Origin: JANXVV01 sp038230975
Lineage (GTDB): Bacteria > Planctomycetota > Phycisphaerae > Tepidisphaerales > Tepidisphaeraceae
DNA: 32,254 nt
Assembly (NCBI GenBank): GCA_038230975.1
Contig: JBBRMF010000028.1
Span: 1 to 32,254, forward strand
Direction of reading: 5' to 3'
Shown here: positions 1 to 6,684 of the stretch, in pieces
Layout of the letters: every line of letters begins with the position of its first letter
Numbering within the stretch: position 1 is the first letter of the stretch
Notes under the pieces: model-generated
What the model saw: only the letters and a program-made list of their open reading frames with translations
Told to the model about the DNA's origin: nothing
Databases searched by the model: none
Program-made: the position numbers and the translations under genes

Positions 1-831
1 CGCCGGTGACAGATACGCCGCGCTCGATGCGGGATACACCGATGAATCAAATGCGCGCCAACTCGTCGGGGGTGAATCTCCCCACCACCATTTTTCACTT
101 TGGTTCGCCGGCGGGACATTGATCCACAATCCATCGTTCTCTGGCCAGGGGTCGCCGATCGAAAACTGCGCCGACGCCGACGTTGCATTCAGCGCGCGGG
201 CGACCGTAAGTGAACCGGGATCAACCCGCACCGGCTGTGTGGCGATTGTCCCCTGCAACGAAAGCTCGCGCGGGTTTGCAGTGACGTTGACTTTCGCCAC
301 TAATTCCCGCTCTCTGATTTGCAACGATTCCACGCTCGCATCCGCCGGCTGCTCGAGCGCAGGATCAATCACGACGTACGTTCGCGGCGATACAGAGGGC
401 AATTCAAAGCGGGCATCGCTGAACAGCAGGATTGCCTCCGCCGGCGGTGGAGAAAAAATAGTGTGGTCGCAGGTCAGATCGGGAAGTATGGGTTCCCCCT
501 GATCCGGCAGTGGATTGTCCGCAAAAAGTAGCAGTCGGCGAGGTGTATCCCCGAGCAACTGCTGAAGTCTGCGATCGAGCAACCGCCGATCACGATACGT
601 CGCAGTGCGCGTGCTCGGCGATACATCAAGCATCACAAGAACTTCACCCGCGCGAGCTCGCCGCCAATGCGCACCCCCAATCGCCAGCGTGAAAAGGATC
701 AGACCACTCAACATCAATGCGCAGGTGGCGCGCGGAACTGCCGGACGACGGATGATCGCCGTGATGACAGTTGCCAATAGCAGGCAAAGGGCAGCGAACA
801 GAAGCGGAACAGAGTCAAAACGGAGGGGCAT
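1..831 (-). CDS. VWA-like membrane protein, 3' end cut off by window edge
   Basis: The minus-strand frame is open for 277 codons from an ATG at 831 to the window edge, so the gene is partial and lacks its C-terminus. Two hydrophobic segments (about residues 8-26 and 36-49) are followed by VLVMLDVSPSTR (about 59-70), which contains a DxSxS pattern like the MIDAS metal site of von Willebrand A domains in BatA-type membrane proteins. The rest seen here looks like an extracytoplasmic beta-rich stretch. It lies 51 nt downstream of the glycosyltransferase gene on the same strand, so the two may be cotranscribed. No clear ribosome binding site precedes the ATG. The VWA assignment rests on one motif and the membrane layout; the function is unknown. 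Confidence 0.6.
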   Translation of the reverse strand, partial: MPLRFDSVPLLFAALCLLLATVITAIIRRPAVPRATCALMLSGLILFTLAIGGAHWRRARAGEVLVMLDVSPSTRTATYRDRRLLDRRLQQLLGDTPRRLLLFADNPLPDQGEPILPDLTCDHTIFSPPPAEAILLFSDARFELPSVSPRTYVVIDPALEQPADASVESLQIRERELVAKVNVTANPRELSLQGTIATQPVRVDPGSLTVARALNATSASAQFSIGDPWPENDGLWINVPPANQSEKWWWGDSPPTSWRAFDSSVYPASSAAYLSPA

Positions 832-882
832 CAGAAGACAAGTTATATGCGTTGTCGATTCCACCTGCCAAAGTGAAATGCA

Positions 883-2148
883 TCAGACTAATTTGACGCG
901 CGAGGTTTCGATGGCTGATGACGGATCAAAATCCGCATCCGAACCGAGTAAAGGCCGACCCAATTTCTGCGTTTCGGTTCCCATCGCATCGCATAAAACG
1001 CCTGCCAGCAACAGCAAAACCGCGATGGGTTGAATCGACTTCAAGTGCGCCGAGCGGAAGATCGAATGCCCGGGAAATAGACCCGAGAAAGGGGTGTACA
1101 GGAGAAATAGATAGCTCAACAGATAGAGATACTTCGTTCCCGACGAAGGATAAGACCACCCGATGACGAGCAGGTAACACACCACCGGGGCGACCAGGAG
1201 ATAAGTCATCGATTCGGTGGCCGGGCCAAATACAGTCATCCAGCAAAGCGCGAGTGTGAATGCGAAGAAGTTAAGCCGCGCCGGTGACCCCTGTTTTGAT
1301 CGTGCCATCAAGCAGAGCACACCGAATACTGCGGCCACGATTAATTCAATGATCCGATAGGTCCGCTGCGTGATCACGATGGAAAGGTCGTGCAGGAGAA
1401 ATTGGAAATCGCGGTACGCCCGGCCAATCCCCAACTTCGATCGATCTTCGACCGTCAAGTAATGGGCCCAATCGCGGTACGTGGCATTGACATAAGCCGT
1501 CCTTTGAAAAAAGTAAGGAAGCAACAATCCTGCGAGCACCAGCACAAAGAGTCTTCCGCTCAACTTACGCGGATAAATCAAAAGGAGGATCAAACCGAGT
1601 GAAAGGGGATAGAGTTTGAAGAGAAATGCGACCACGATTGCAAGGCATGCCGTGGTAAATGCTTCGGTTTGGAGGGCCGTCATCGCGATGAGCAACATCG
1701 CCAGCACCGGCGCGTTGCTCTGATTACTGGCAATATTGCCGATGGCGAGCGGAAGGACCAATAAAAACACCGCTCCCCGTTCCTGTCCCGAGGTGGGTCG
1801 TGGGGCACCTTTCTTAAGCCAATGATCTAAGGCGGCGACAAGCAGCGTGGTGCAGAACACGCACCAGATCATCCCTCCGATCCGATTTCCAAAGGCCAGA
1901 AGGGGGGTAAAACCGATTGCCACAAGCGGGCTATAGCGGAAATCATAGTTGCGCCGGGCCGTGTAGAGATCCTTCCCGTGTACCCATCGCGAGGCGGCCT
2001 CCGAGAAATTTGGGTAAACGCTGTGTTTTTCCGGTGAGATCCACAATCGCACGAGCGACGCAATGAGCAGGATCGCCCAAAGCGTCACCGACCATTTCAC
2101 AAGATCCGTCAGTCGTTTCCACAATGTCCCAGACGTTACATGACTCAA
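883..2148 (-). CDS. GT87-family (DUF2029) polyprenyl-phosphate sugar glycosyltransferase, multi-pass membrane protein
   Basis: A protein of about 420 residues with roughly ten hydrophobic segments. After the first membrane segment it has the GT87 pattern: a luminal loop with an acidic/aromatic stretch, then SRWVHGKDLY and FRYSPLVAIGFTPL, matching the family's 'G.dlY...f.YpP' signature. Such enzymes transfer mannose or similar sugars from polyprenyl phosphate carriers at the cell membrane. The frame extends to a GTG at 2202, but those extra codons lie in an inverted repeat and have no ribosome binding site. I chose TTG at 2148 because GAGGG sits 7 nt upstream of it; the start is uncertain. The substrate cannot be read from the sequence. 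Confidence 0.75.
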   Translation of the reverse strand: MSHVTSGTLWKRLTDLVKWSVTLWAILLIASLVRLWISPEKHSVYPNFSEAASRWVHGKDLYTARRNYDFRYSPLVAIGFTPLLAFGNRIGGMIWCVFCTTLLVAALDHWLKKGAPRPTSGQERGAVFLLVLPLAIGNIASNQSNAPVLAMLLIAMTALQTEAFTTACLAIVVAFLFKLYPLSLGLILLLIYPRKLSGRLFVLVLAGLLLPYFFQRTAYVNATYRDWAHYLTVEDRSKLGIGRAYRDFQFLLHDLSIVITQRTYRIIELIVAAVFGVLCLMARSKQGSPARLNFFAFTLALCWMTVFGPATESMTYLLVAPVVCYLLVIGWSYPSSGTKYLYLLSYLFLLYTPFSGLFPGHSIFRSAHLKSIQPIAVLLLLAGVLCDAMGTETQKLGRPLLGSDADFDPSSAIETSRVKLV

Positions 2149-2179
2149 TGAAATACCCTCAGACCGCGGTCGAAGTTTC

Positions 2180-2248
2180 GTCGGGTGGGTGTACCCGCCC
2201 ACCGTCTGTGTTATTCGGCAAATCGGACGGCGGGTACACCGACCCTAC
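2180..2248. repeat. Inverted repeat, GGTGTACCCGCC family
   Basis: GGGTGGGTGTACCCGCCC (2183-2200) is mirrored by GGCGGGTACACCGACCC (2229-2245), with about 28 nt between. The arms pair imperfectly. A related fragment, GGCGGGTACAGACGCC, occurs near 14731 upstream of gmd. The element lies between the divergent glycosyltransferase and sigma factor genes, and overlaps the longest possible reading frame of the former. Confidence 0.6.
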
Positions 2249-2383
2249 ACTTACTGCAATGAAATCAACGGATTACGACATGCCCGAAAGTTTCTGAGTT
2301 AGATTCTAATAGAACTGAGCTCATGGCGGTAGTGTGCCATAATATTGGCAAATGCCCGCGTCCTAGGGCATACTAGGTACTTT

Positions 2384-2410
2384 GGAACAGCGGTTGAATT
2401 TTCGTCGTAA
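2384..2410 (+). promoter_or_regulatory. Candidate ECF-type promoter (GGAAC-N17-CGTAA)
   Basis: GGAAC at 2384-2388 and CGTAA at 2406-2410 are separated by 17 nt. This resembles the -35/-10 pair of ECF sigma promoters (GGAAC or TGAAAC with CGT-type -10). It ends 56 nt before the ECF sigma factor start, consistent with autoregulation. This is motif matching only. Confidence 0.4.
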
Positions 2411-2466
2411 TCTTCGCAATACTGCCTTCCATCAGGCGTTATATTGTCGATGACCGGTTTGGGCGC

Positions 2467-3099
2467 ATGATGAGTGCGAGAGAAGCGAGTGCTAACCTGA
2501 CGCCGAAGAGTGAACCCTTGCCCGTCACGGTTGAGCCGTTGGGTGTGACTGCGCCGAGCGATGAAAGTCTGCTGGCCGATATGCGTGCCGGGCACACAGA
2601 GGCCGGTGAAGTATTGGTTCAGCGATACTATCTGCCTCTGATCCGCTACTTGCAGCGTTTAACGGGCAGTGTCTCGCTTGCTGAAGAAATGCACCAGCAA
2701 ACCTGGTTGAGCGTGCTGGAGCATCTCGATAAGTTTGACGCATCCAATAAAACGGGTGCGACGAGTGGATTCAAATCCTGGCTCTTTCGCATTGCAACGA
2801 ACAAGGCCAATGACTATTGGCGATCTAACGGACGAGAAAAAGTAGCCAAGCAGAATTTGCGACTCGTGATCGATCAGGAAGCGCCTCCCGCCGAATCCGG
2901 CATCGAGGCGACCGAGCAATCGCAAAAGCTACAGGCAGCCATTCGGCAACTGCCCGAGAATCAGAGACAGGTGTTGTTGTTGAGGTATTACAGCCAACTG
3001 AAGTTCGTCGAAATCGCGGAAGTTGTCGGATGCCCGCTCAATACCGCGCTTGGACGAATGCACAAAGCGATGTTGCGATTGAAAGAGCTGATGGCCTAA
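2467..3099 (+). CDS. RNA polymerase ECF sigma factor (sigma-70 family)
   Basis: The 210-residue protein has the two-domain ECF layout. Region 2 runs from about residue 52 (RYYLPLIRYLQRL, then EEMHQQTWLSVLEHLDKF), covering core binding and -10 recognition. Region 4 is near the C-terminus (AIRQLPENQRQVLLLRYY, then EIAEVVGCPLNTALGRMHKA), a typical -35-binding helix-turn-helix. The N-terminal 40 residues are extra and variable. The start ATG at 2467 has no strong ribosome binding site; ATG at 2581 is possible. The next gene starts 8 nt after the stop and looks like an anti-sigma factor, so the pair probably forms a signalling unit with the secreted proteins downstream. Confidence 0.9.
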   Translation: MMSAREASANLTPKSEPLPVTVEPLGVTAPSDESLLADMRAGHTEAGEVLVQRYYLPLIRYLQRLTGSVSLAEEMHQQTWLSVLEHLDKFDASNKTGATSGFKSWLFRIATNKANDYWRSNGREKVAKQNLRLVIDQEAPPAESGIEATEQSQKLQAAIRQLPENQRQVLLLRYYSQLKFVEIAEVVGCPLNTALGRMHKAMLRLKELMA

Positions 3100-3107
3100 G
3101 GAGTCTT

Positions 3108-3740
3108 GTGCGTAATTTGCTTCAACAACTTGAGAACAATGAAGCGGTGCTGATGTTGTACCTCTCCGGGGAATTACCTCCCGAAGACCACGTTGAAGTC
3201 GAACAGCAGTTGGCTTCCGATGCCAGCCTGCGTTGTGAACTGGAAGCACTCGAAGGGTTGCAGAACGAATTCACGTTTGCGTTGTCGGAAGCGGACAATC
3301 AGTCCATGCCGCCGATCCTGCAGTCCCTGAAACAGGCTGCAGCCGTGAAGCGAGTTTCACGGGCACTGGTGAAGTTCCAGCTTGAGCGACCGCAGATCGC
3401 ATCGTCACAGGATATTCCCGTGTTCGTTCGGAGCCTGCGATTGCCTTCCTGGAGCTATCCTTTCGCAACCGCCGCAATGATCCTGATTGGCTGGGTGGCT
3501 TATTGGGGGTTCTCTTCCGGAGGCCCTTCGCGTCACGGCATCCCTGAAATTGCCGAGGTCGAGAATCATCGCGGTTCCGTGGACGAAGAAGAAGCCTATC
3601 CTCCGGTGATCGTTGATGAATTCGGGCACCATCGCGTTCTCCTGCCGACCATGGGTTTGGATGAAGGAGATGTCAATCTGGTGGCAATCTCTGCTGGTTC
3701 CTATGATGTTTCGTCGATGTTTCAGCCGGTGAGTGAATAG
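3108..3740 (+). CDS. Putative membrane-bound anti-sigma factor
   Basis: The predicted protein has 210 residues. The frame is open further upstream into the sigma gene, but AAGGAG ends 5 nt before GTG at 3108, which fixes that start. Residues 17-50 (LYLSGELPPEDHVEVEQQLA, then conserved charged residues) match the short helical N-terminal domain of anti-sigma factors ('yldGeLs..e...ve..L...p'). There is no HxxxCxxC zinc motif. One membrane helix (about 117-134) is followed by an extracytoplasmic region with acidic stretches. Position directly after an ECF gene supports the role. The protein likely holds the sigma factor inactive at the membrane; the signal is unknown. Confidence 0.7.
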   Translation: MRNLLQQLENNEAVLMLYLSGELPPEDHVEVEQQLASDASLRCELEALEGLQNEFTFALSEADNQSMPPILQSLKQAAAVKRVSRALVKFQLERPQIASSQDIPVFVRSLRLPSWSYPFATAAMILIGWVAYWGFSSGGPSRHGIPEIAEVENHRGSVDEEEAYPPVIVDEFGHHRVLLPTMGLDEGDVNLVAISAGSYDVSSMFQPVSE

Positions 3741-3750
3741 GATTGAGACT

Positions 3751-4422
3751 ATGAAGGCAATGCCGCTAGCCGTGGTTCTGCTGTGTGGACTGCCCTTGAT
3801 TGGATTGTCCGAACCGTCTGGTTCGCGCCCGTCCGCCCGGCCTACTCCTGAAGTACGCCCCAATGACATCAAAACCCAGCGGAAATCATTAAAGGATTTC
3901 GCCCCCTCTGAAGAACAAGTTGTCGATGCCGAGCGGTTTTTTGAAGTCAACTCGCCTTTCCATTTCCGTGCCTACAAAAAGGCGATGGAGCACACCCCTG
4001 GAATGCGTCAGTTCCTTCGAAAGTGGATCGCTCACAATCACTCTGAACTGAAGAAGGTTGAAAACACCGATCAAGAGTTGTTTTCCATGAAGCTCGAACA
4101 ATTACAGATCGAAGACAAAGTCTTTGGCGTGGTCGCGGATGCCCGTGAAAAGGGCGTGCTGGAACGCGACCGACTTCGCATGGAATTGCAGCCGTTGATG
4201 AATGACCTGGTCGCGAAGCGCAAAGAAGAGGCCGCCCACCGCATCGAGCGAATGAAGCGAGCATTACAGGCAGAGCAGAAACAGTTGGACGAAATGAACG
4301 AACGTCCCGAACCCTGGATCGACGCTCGGATCACCCAGGAACTCAACCGCGGTGGACGTCTGTTTTCACCGCCCGATCTGCGTCGCAGCGGAGCCACCGC
4401 GCCGACAACCTCGGCAAATTGA
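3751..4422 (+). CDS. Secreted helical protein of unknown function in the ECF operon
   Basis: The frame opens at GTG 3733, overlapping the anti-sigma gene by 8 nt, but ATG at 3751 gives a clean signal peptide (MKAMPLAVVLLCGLPLIGLS) and has AGGA upstream. The mature protein of about 200 residues is highly charged and predicted to be almost all helical. A long stretch rich in K, R, E and Q (about 140-190) suggests a coiled coil. No domain is recognised. A secreted helical protein in an ECF/anti-sigma operon recalls CpxP/Spy-type envelope sensors, but no CpxP motif (LTxxQ) is seen, so this is only an analogy. Confidence 0.75.
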   Translation: MKAMPLAVVLLCGLPLIGLSEPSGSRPSARPTPEVRPNDIKTQRKSLKDFAPSEEQVVDAERFFEVNSPFHFRAYKKAMEHTPGMRQFLRKWIAHNHSELKKVENTDQELFSMKLEQLQIEDKVFGVVADAREKGVLERDRLRMELQPLMNDLVAKRKEEAAHRIERMKRALQAEQKQLDEMNERPEPWIDARITQELNRGGRLFSPPDLRRSGATAPTTSAN

Positions 4423-4442
4423 ACACATGTGATGCCGTCTCA

Positions 4443-4754
4443 ATGAAGAAGATCTCCACGATTATCTCCTGCGTTCTTTTGACCGCGTTGGGTTGCCGAC
4501 AAATCCCCAAGGCCACACCGCAAGAAATCACCCAGCGCGATCGCTGGGCTGCGATGGTGTCATCTGACGATCGTCAACGAATCATGGATGAGGCCGAACG
4601 ACACGGGGATTGGGGTGAAAAGCGAAAAATCCGCTTCGAAGTCGAGCATTTTAATCGGCTTGTGAATAAGCATCGCGTCGCCCGCGACACCCAGCCGGCA
4701 GCAACCAAGTCAACCCAGCCCGCCACCGGCCCTTCCATACCGCAAGGCGATTAA
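4443..4754 (+). CDS. Small lipoprotein of unknown function
   Basis: The 103-residue protein begins MKKISTIISC and has a lipobox LTALGC, so it should be lipid-anchored at about Cys18. The longer frame starts at TTG 4419; ATG at 4443 places the signal peptide correctly. The mature part has a charged helical stretch (RDRWAAMVSSDDRQRIMDEA) and a Pro/Thr/Ala-rich low-complexity tail. It follows the secreted helical protein by 20 nt, so it is probably the last gene of the ECF operon. It may be a partner of that protein; no homologous family is recognised. Confidence 0.75.
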   Translation: MKKISTIISCVLLTALGCRQIPKATPQEITQRDRWAAMVSSDDRQRIMDEAERHGDWGEKRKIRFEVEHFNRLVNKHRVARDTQPAATKSTQPATGPSIPQGD

Positions 4755-4835
4755 CCTAAACGCACATTTCTTGTCTTGGAACTGTTGTGCCGATACTGTT
4801 GAAAGACAGTTTTTTCGGAAGGGAATCCCGCGCCA

Positions 4836-5402
4836 ATGCCCGAGTCACGCCTGAAATGCCCAATCTGCAAAACCATCCCCCTGGGTGAATCTGAACTGGA
4901 ACCCGGACTGCGAGTTCATCCTTGCTCGCAATGCAACGGGCAATGGATTTCTCCCAAAGATTATTGGAAATGGCTTGAAGGCCGTGGTCCGCTGGCCCCG
5001 GAGATTGCGCCGGCGACCTCGCCGCTGGATCTGCCCGTGAAGGAGACGGAAACCCCCAAGTTCTGCCCGGATTGTGGCCGATTCCTTCGCCGCCATAAAG
5101 TCGGGCACGATGTACACTTTTCCCTGGATCGCTGCGGCACTTGCGGGGGTTTTTGGCTCGATGCCAACGAATGGATGATCCTCAAGAGCCGTAACATGAA
5201 CGATCGCCTCCACTTTGTCGCCTCCGATGGCTGGCAGGGTGAAGTCGCCCGCCAGGAGCGAGAAAAGGGTCACGAACAGATCGTCCGGGAAAAGATCGGG
5301 GCCGAGGATCTCGAGAAAATCAAATCGATCAAAGCCTGGATTGAAGCACACCCGCGAAAGGCGGAACTCTACGCAGTGCTTTTGGACAAAAAAGAGAGGT
5401 AG
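4836..5402 (+). CDS. Double zf-TFIIB zinc-ribbon protein
   Basis: The 188-residue protein has two TFIIB-type zinc ribbons. The first has C8/C11 and C30/C33 (CPIC...CSQC), the second C77/C80 and C100/C103 (CPDC...CGTC). Each is followed by the family's 'G.W.....' stretch (NGQWISPKDYW; GGFWLDANEW). A charged helical tail of about 70 residues follows. GAAGGGA lies upstream of the ATG. Proteins of this family are usually annotated only by the zinc-binding domain, and whether this one binds nucleic acid is unknown. It lies 81 nt after the ECF operon on the same strand and may be expressed separately. Confidence 0.8.
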   Translation: MPESRLKCPICKTIPLGESELEPGLRVHPCSQCNGQWISPKDYWKWLEGRGPLAPEIAPATSPLDLPVKETETPKFCPDCGRFLRRHKVGHDVHFSLDRCGTCGGFWLDANEWMILKSRNMNDRLHFVASDGWQGEVARQEREKGHEQIVREKIGAEDLEKIKSIKAWIEAHPRKAELYAVLLDKKER

Positions 5403-5684
5403 AATTGGACCCCTATGAGCCGCAAGCGAAGCGACCGGTCTTCGCCCCGAAAAACGACTATTTGTATCCACCGTACTGAACGGAACCCGTGGAGACACCC
5501 GGCACCATTCGCAAGGAATGCCGGTTCAACGATTTGTGCCTTAACAAAAAATTAAGATTGCGCTTGAAACCCCAAGCTCGGTTTTGATATCGTTTGAGAC
5601 GCAGTTTTAAGATCGTGGCGAACCGGGCTGGCAGTGTTCAGGCTCCACCCACGGACACATGACAGGGGGAAAGCGAGGAAAAAC
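5403..5684. other. Intergenic region with weak hairpin and candidate sigma-70 promoter
   Basis: No convincing gene is present. CCGGCA(CC)ATTC at 5499-5510 can pair with GAATGCCGG at 5516-5524, but it lacks a good T-run. TTGAAA at 5564-5569 and TATCGT at 5588-5593 (18 nt spacer) could be a promoter for the following gene. A 46-codon frame from ATG 5415 has no ribosome binding site and I do not call it. Confidence 0.3.
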
Positions 5685-6158
5685 GTGTTGACCTTACCCG
5701 CGATGCCACCAATCGGACGGTCCGAAACGTATTATGCCAACCATGCGCACCGCGCTCACAAGGCTTATGACCTGACCGCTCGCGATGCGTTCAAAGTTGG
5801 ACACTACATCACTCTGGGGCTTAATCGAAATCTCCAATGGGCCGATCAGCTCCATTATTTTCGTCACGCATTGGATCACCACTGCATCCCGCCCCCCTAT
5901 GCCAAGGATGACATGAAGGCGTTCTACAGCGCGTTGACCCAATATGTTCGAAGGTATTGCGGTGAAGAGGCTCTTTACCGCATGAGTGCCGAGGATGACA
6001 GGTACGCGCACAGGCTCAATCTCACTTCAAATCGTGAACTGATTTGCGATGAAGCCAGCACCTTTTTTCGGAGGTTTATCGCGACCTGCGACTGCCCGGA
6101 CTGGTTCAATCCGGAGGATTTCGAAACGATGAAATTAATTCGCAATCAGTGGGTTTGA
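5685..6158 (+). CDS. Hypothetical His/Tyr-rich protein
   Basis: No family is recognised. The frame is open from GTG 5634, but GAGGA just before GTG at 5685 makes the latter the better start (157 residues). The N-terminal half is dense in His and Tyr: ETYYANHAHRAHKAY and LHYFRHALDHHCIPPPY. A CDCPDW motif lies near the C-terminus. There is no signal peptide or membrane helix. The His/Cys pattern could bind metal, but that is inference. The 3' end overlaps the convergent cbiX-like gene by 13 nt; codon use looks like the neighbours. Confidence 0.75.
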   Translation: MLTLPAMPPIGRSETYYANHAHRAHKAYDLTARDAFKVGHYITLGLNRNLQWADQLHYFRHALDHHCIPPPYAKDDMKAFYSALTQYVRRYCGEEALYRMSAEDDRYAHRLNLTSNRELICDEASTFFRRFIATCDCPDWFNPEDFETMKLIRNQWV

Positions 6159-6598
6159 GCCATCGCCGGAACGGTACAATCACCGCTGCGCGGCGTCCCG
6201 CGACAGGCTTCGCAGTCGAATTTATTGCCCGTGCAATGATTGATCCGCTTTTGCAGCAAATCAAGGATCATGTCGTCGATGCCAAGCGTCTGGGTGACGT
6301 GGAATTTGGTTCCCGGATAAAGCGCCGCCGCATCGGCGGTCAGTCGCGGGATATCCTGCGTCCAGTGTTTTCCCGGCCCGAGAAAGAAGGGGCAGACGAC
6401 GATGCGCTCCGCACCGCGTTCAACGCACTTCGCGTAAGCCGTTGCAATCGACGGTTCGGCAAGTTCCATATGCGCCGGTTCGACGATGTCATAATACTCG
6501 ACGAATCGCTTGTAAAACAACTCCGCCACCTGCTCCAGCATTTGATTGCTCTCCGCCCGACGCGAACCATGGTCGACGATGATTATCCCTTGACGCAT
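6146..6598 (-). CDS. cbiX: CbiX/SirB-type sirohydrochlorin chelatase
   Basis: A single-domain 150-residue class II chelatase that would insert Co or Fe into sirohydrochlorin (cobalamin or siroheme synthesis). It has the N-terminal IIIVDHGS with metal-binding His10, PAHMELAEPSI (about 41-51), and CPFFLGPGKHWTQDIP with the second His78, all family hallmarks. The ATG at 6598 has AGGAG just upstream; a GTG directly before it is too close to that site. The C-terminal tail carries four cysteines (C122, C129, C132, C141; spacing x6, x2, x8), suggesting a metal or Fe-S site as in some long SirB/CbiX proteins. No other tetrapyrrole genes are in the window, so Co versus Fe cannot be decided. Confidence 0.88.
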   Translation of the reverse strand: MRQGIIIVDHGSRRAESNQMLEQVAELFYKRFVEYYDIVEPAHMELAEPSIATAYAKCVERGAERIVVCPFFLGPGKHWTQDIPRLTADAAALYPGTKFHVTQTLGIDDMILDLLQKRINHCTGNKFDCEACRGTPRSGDCTVPAMAQTH

Positions 6599-6613
6599 CA
6601 CACTCCTAAACGT

Positions 6614-6674
6614 GACGTGGGCGTCTCGCCCGCGTTTTCTTCAAAAAAATGCACGGGCGAGACGACCATGCCAC
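6614..6674. repeat. Palindromic element, GGGCGTCTCGCCC family (copy 1)
   Basis: GGGCGTCTCGCCC (6619-6631) is itself a hairpin. It pairs at a larger scale with CACGGGCGAGACGACCATG further right, around an A/T-rich centre that includes AAAAAAA. It lies between the start of the chelatase gene and the stop of the M28 peptidase gene (both minus strand), where it may act as a terminator. A clearly related copy with the same layout is at 26702-26760. Confidence 0.65.
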
Positions 6675-6684
6675 CGACAAAATT

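Noticed and set aside
119..1033. Several plus-strand frames at the left edge
   Set aside because: They are antisense to the partial VWA-like gene and to the end of the glycosyltransferase gene, which fit their families better.
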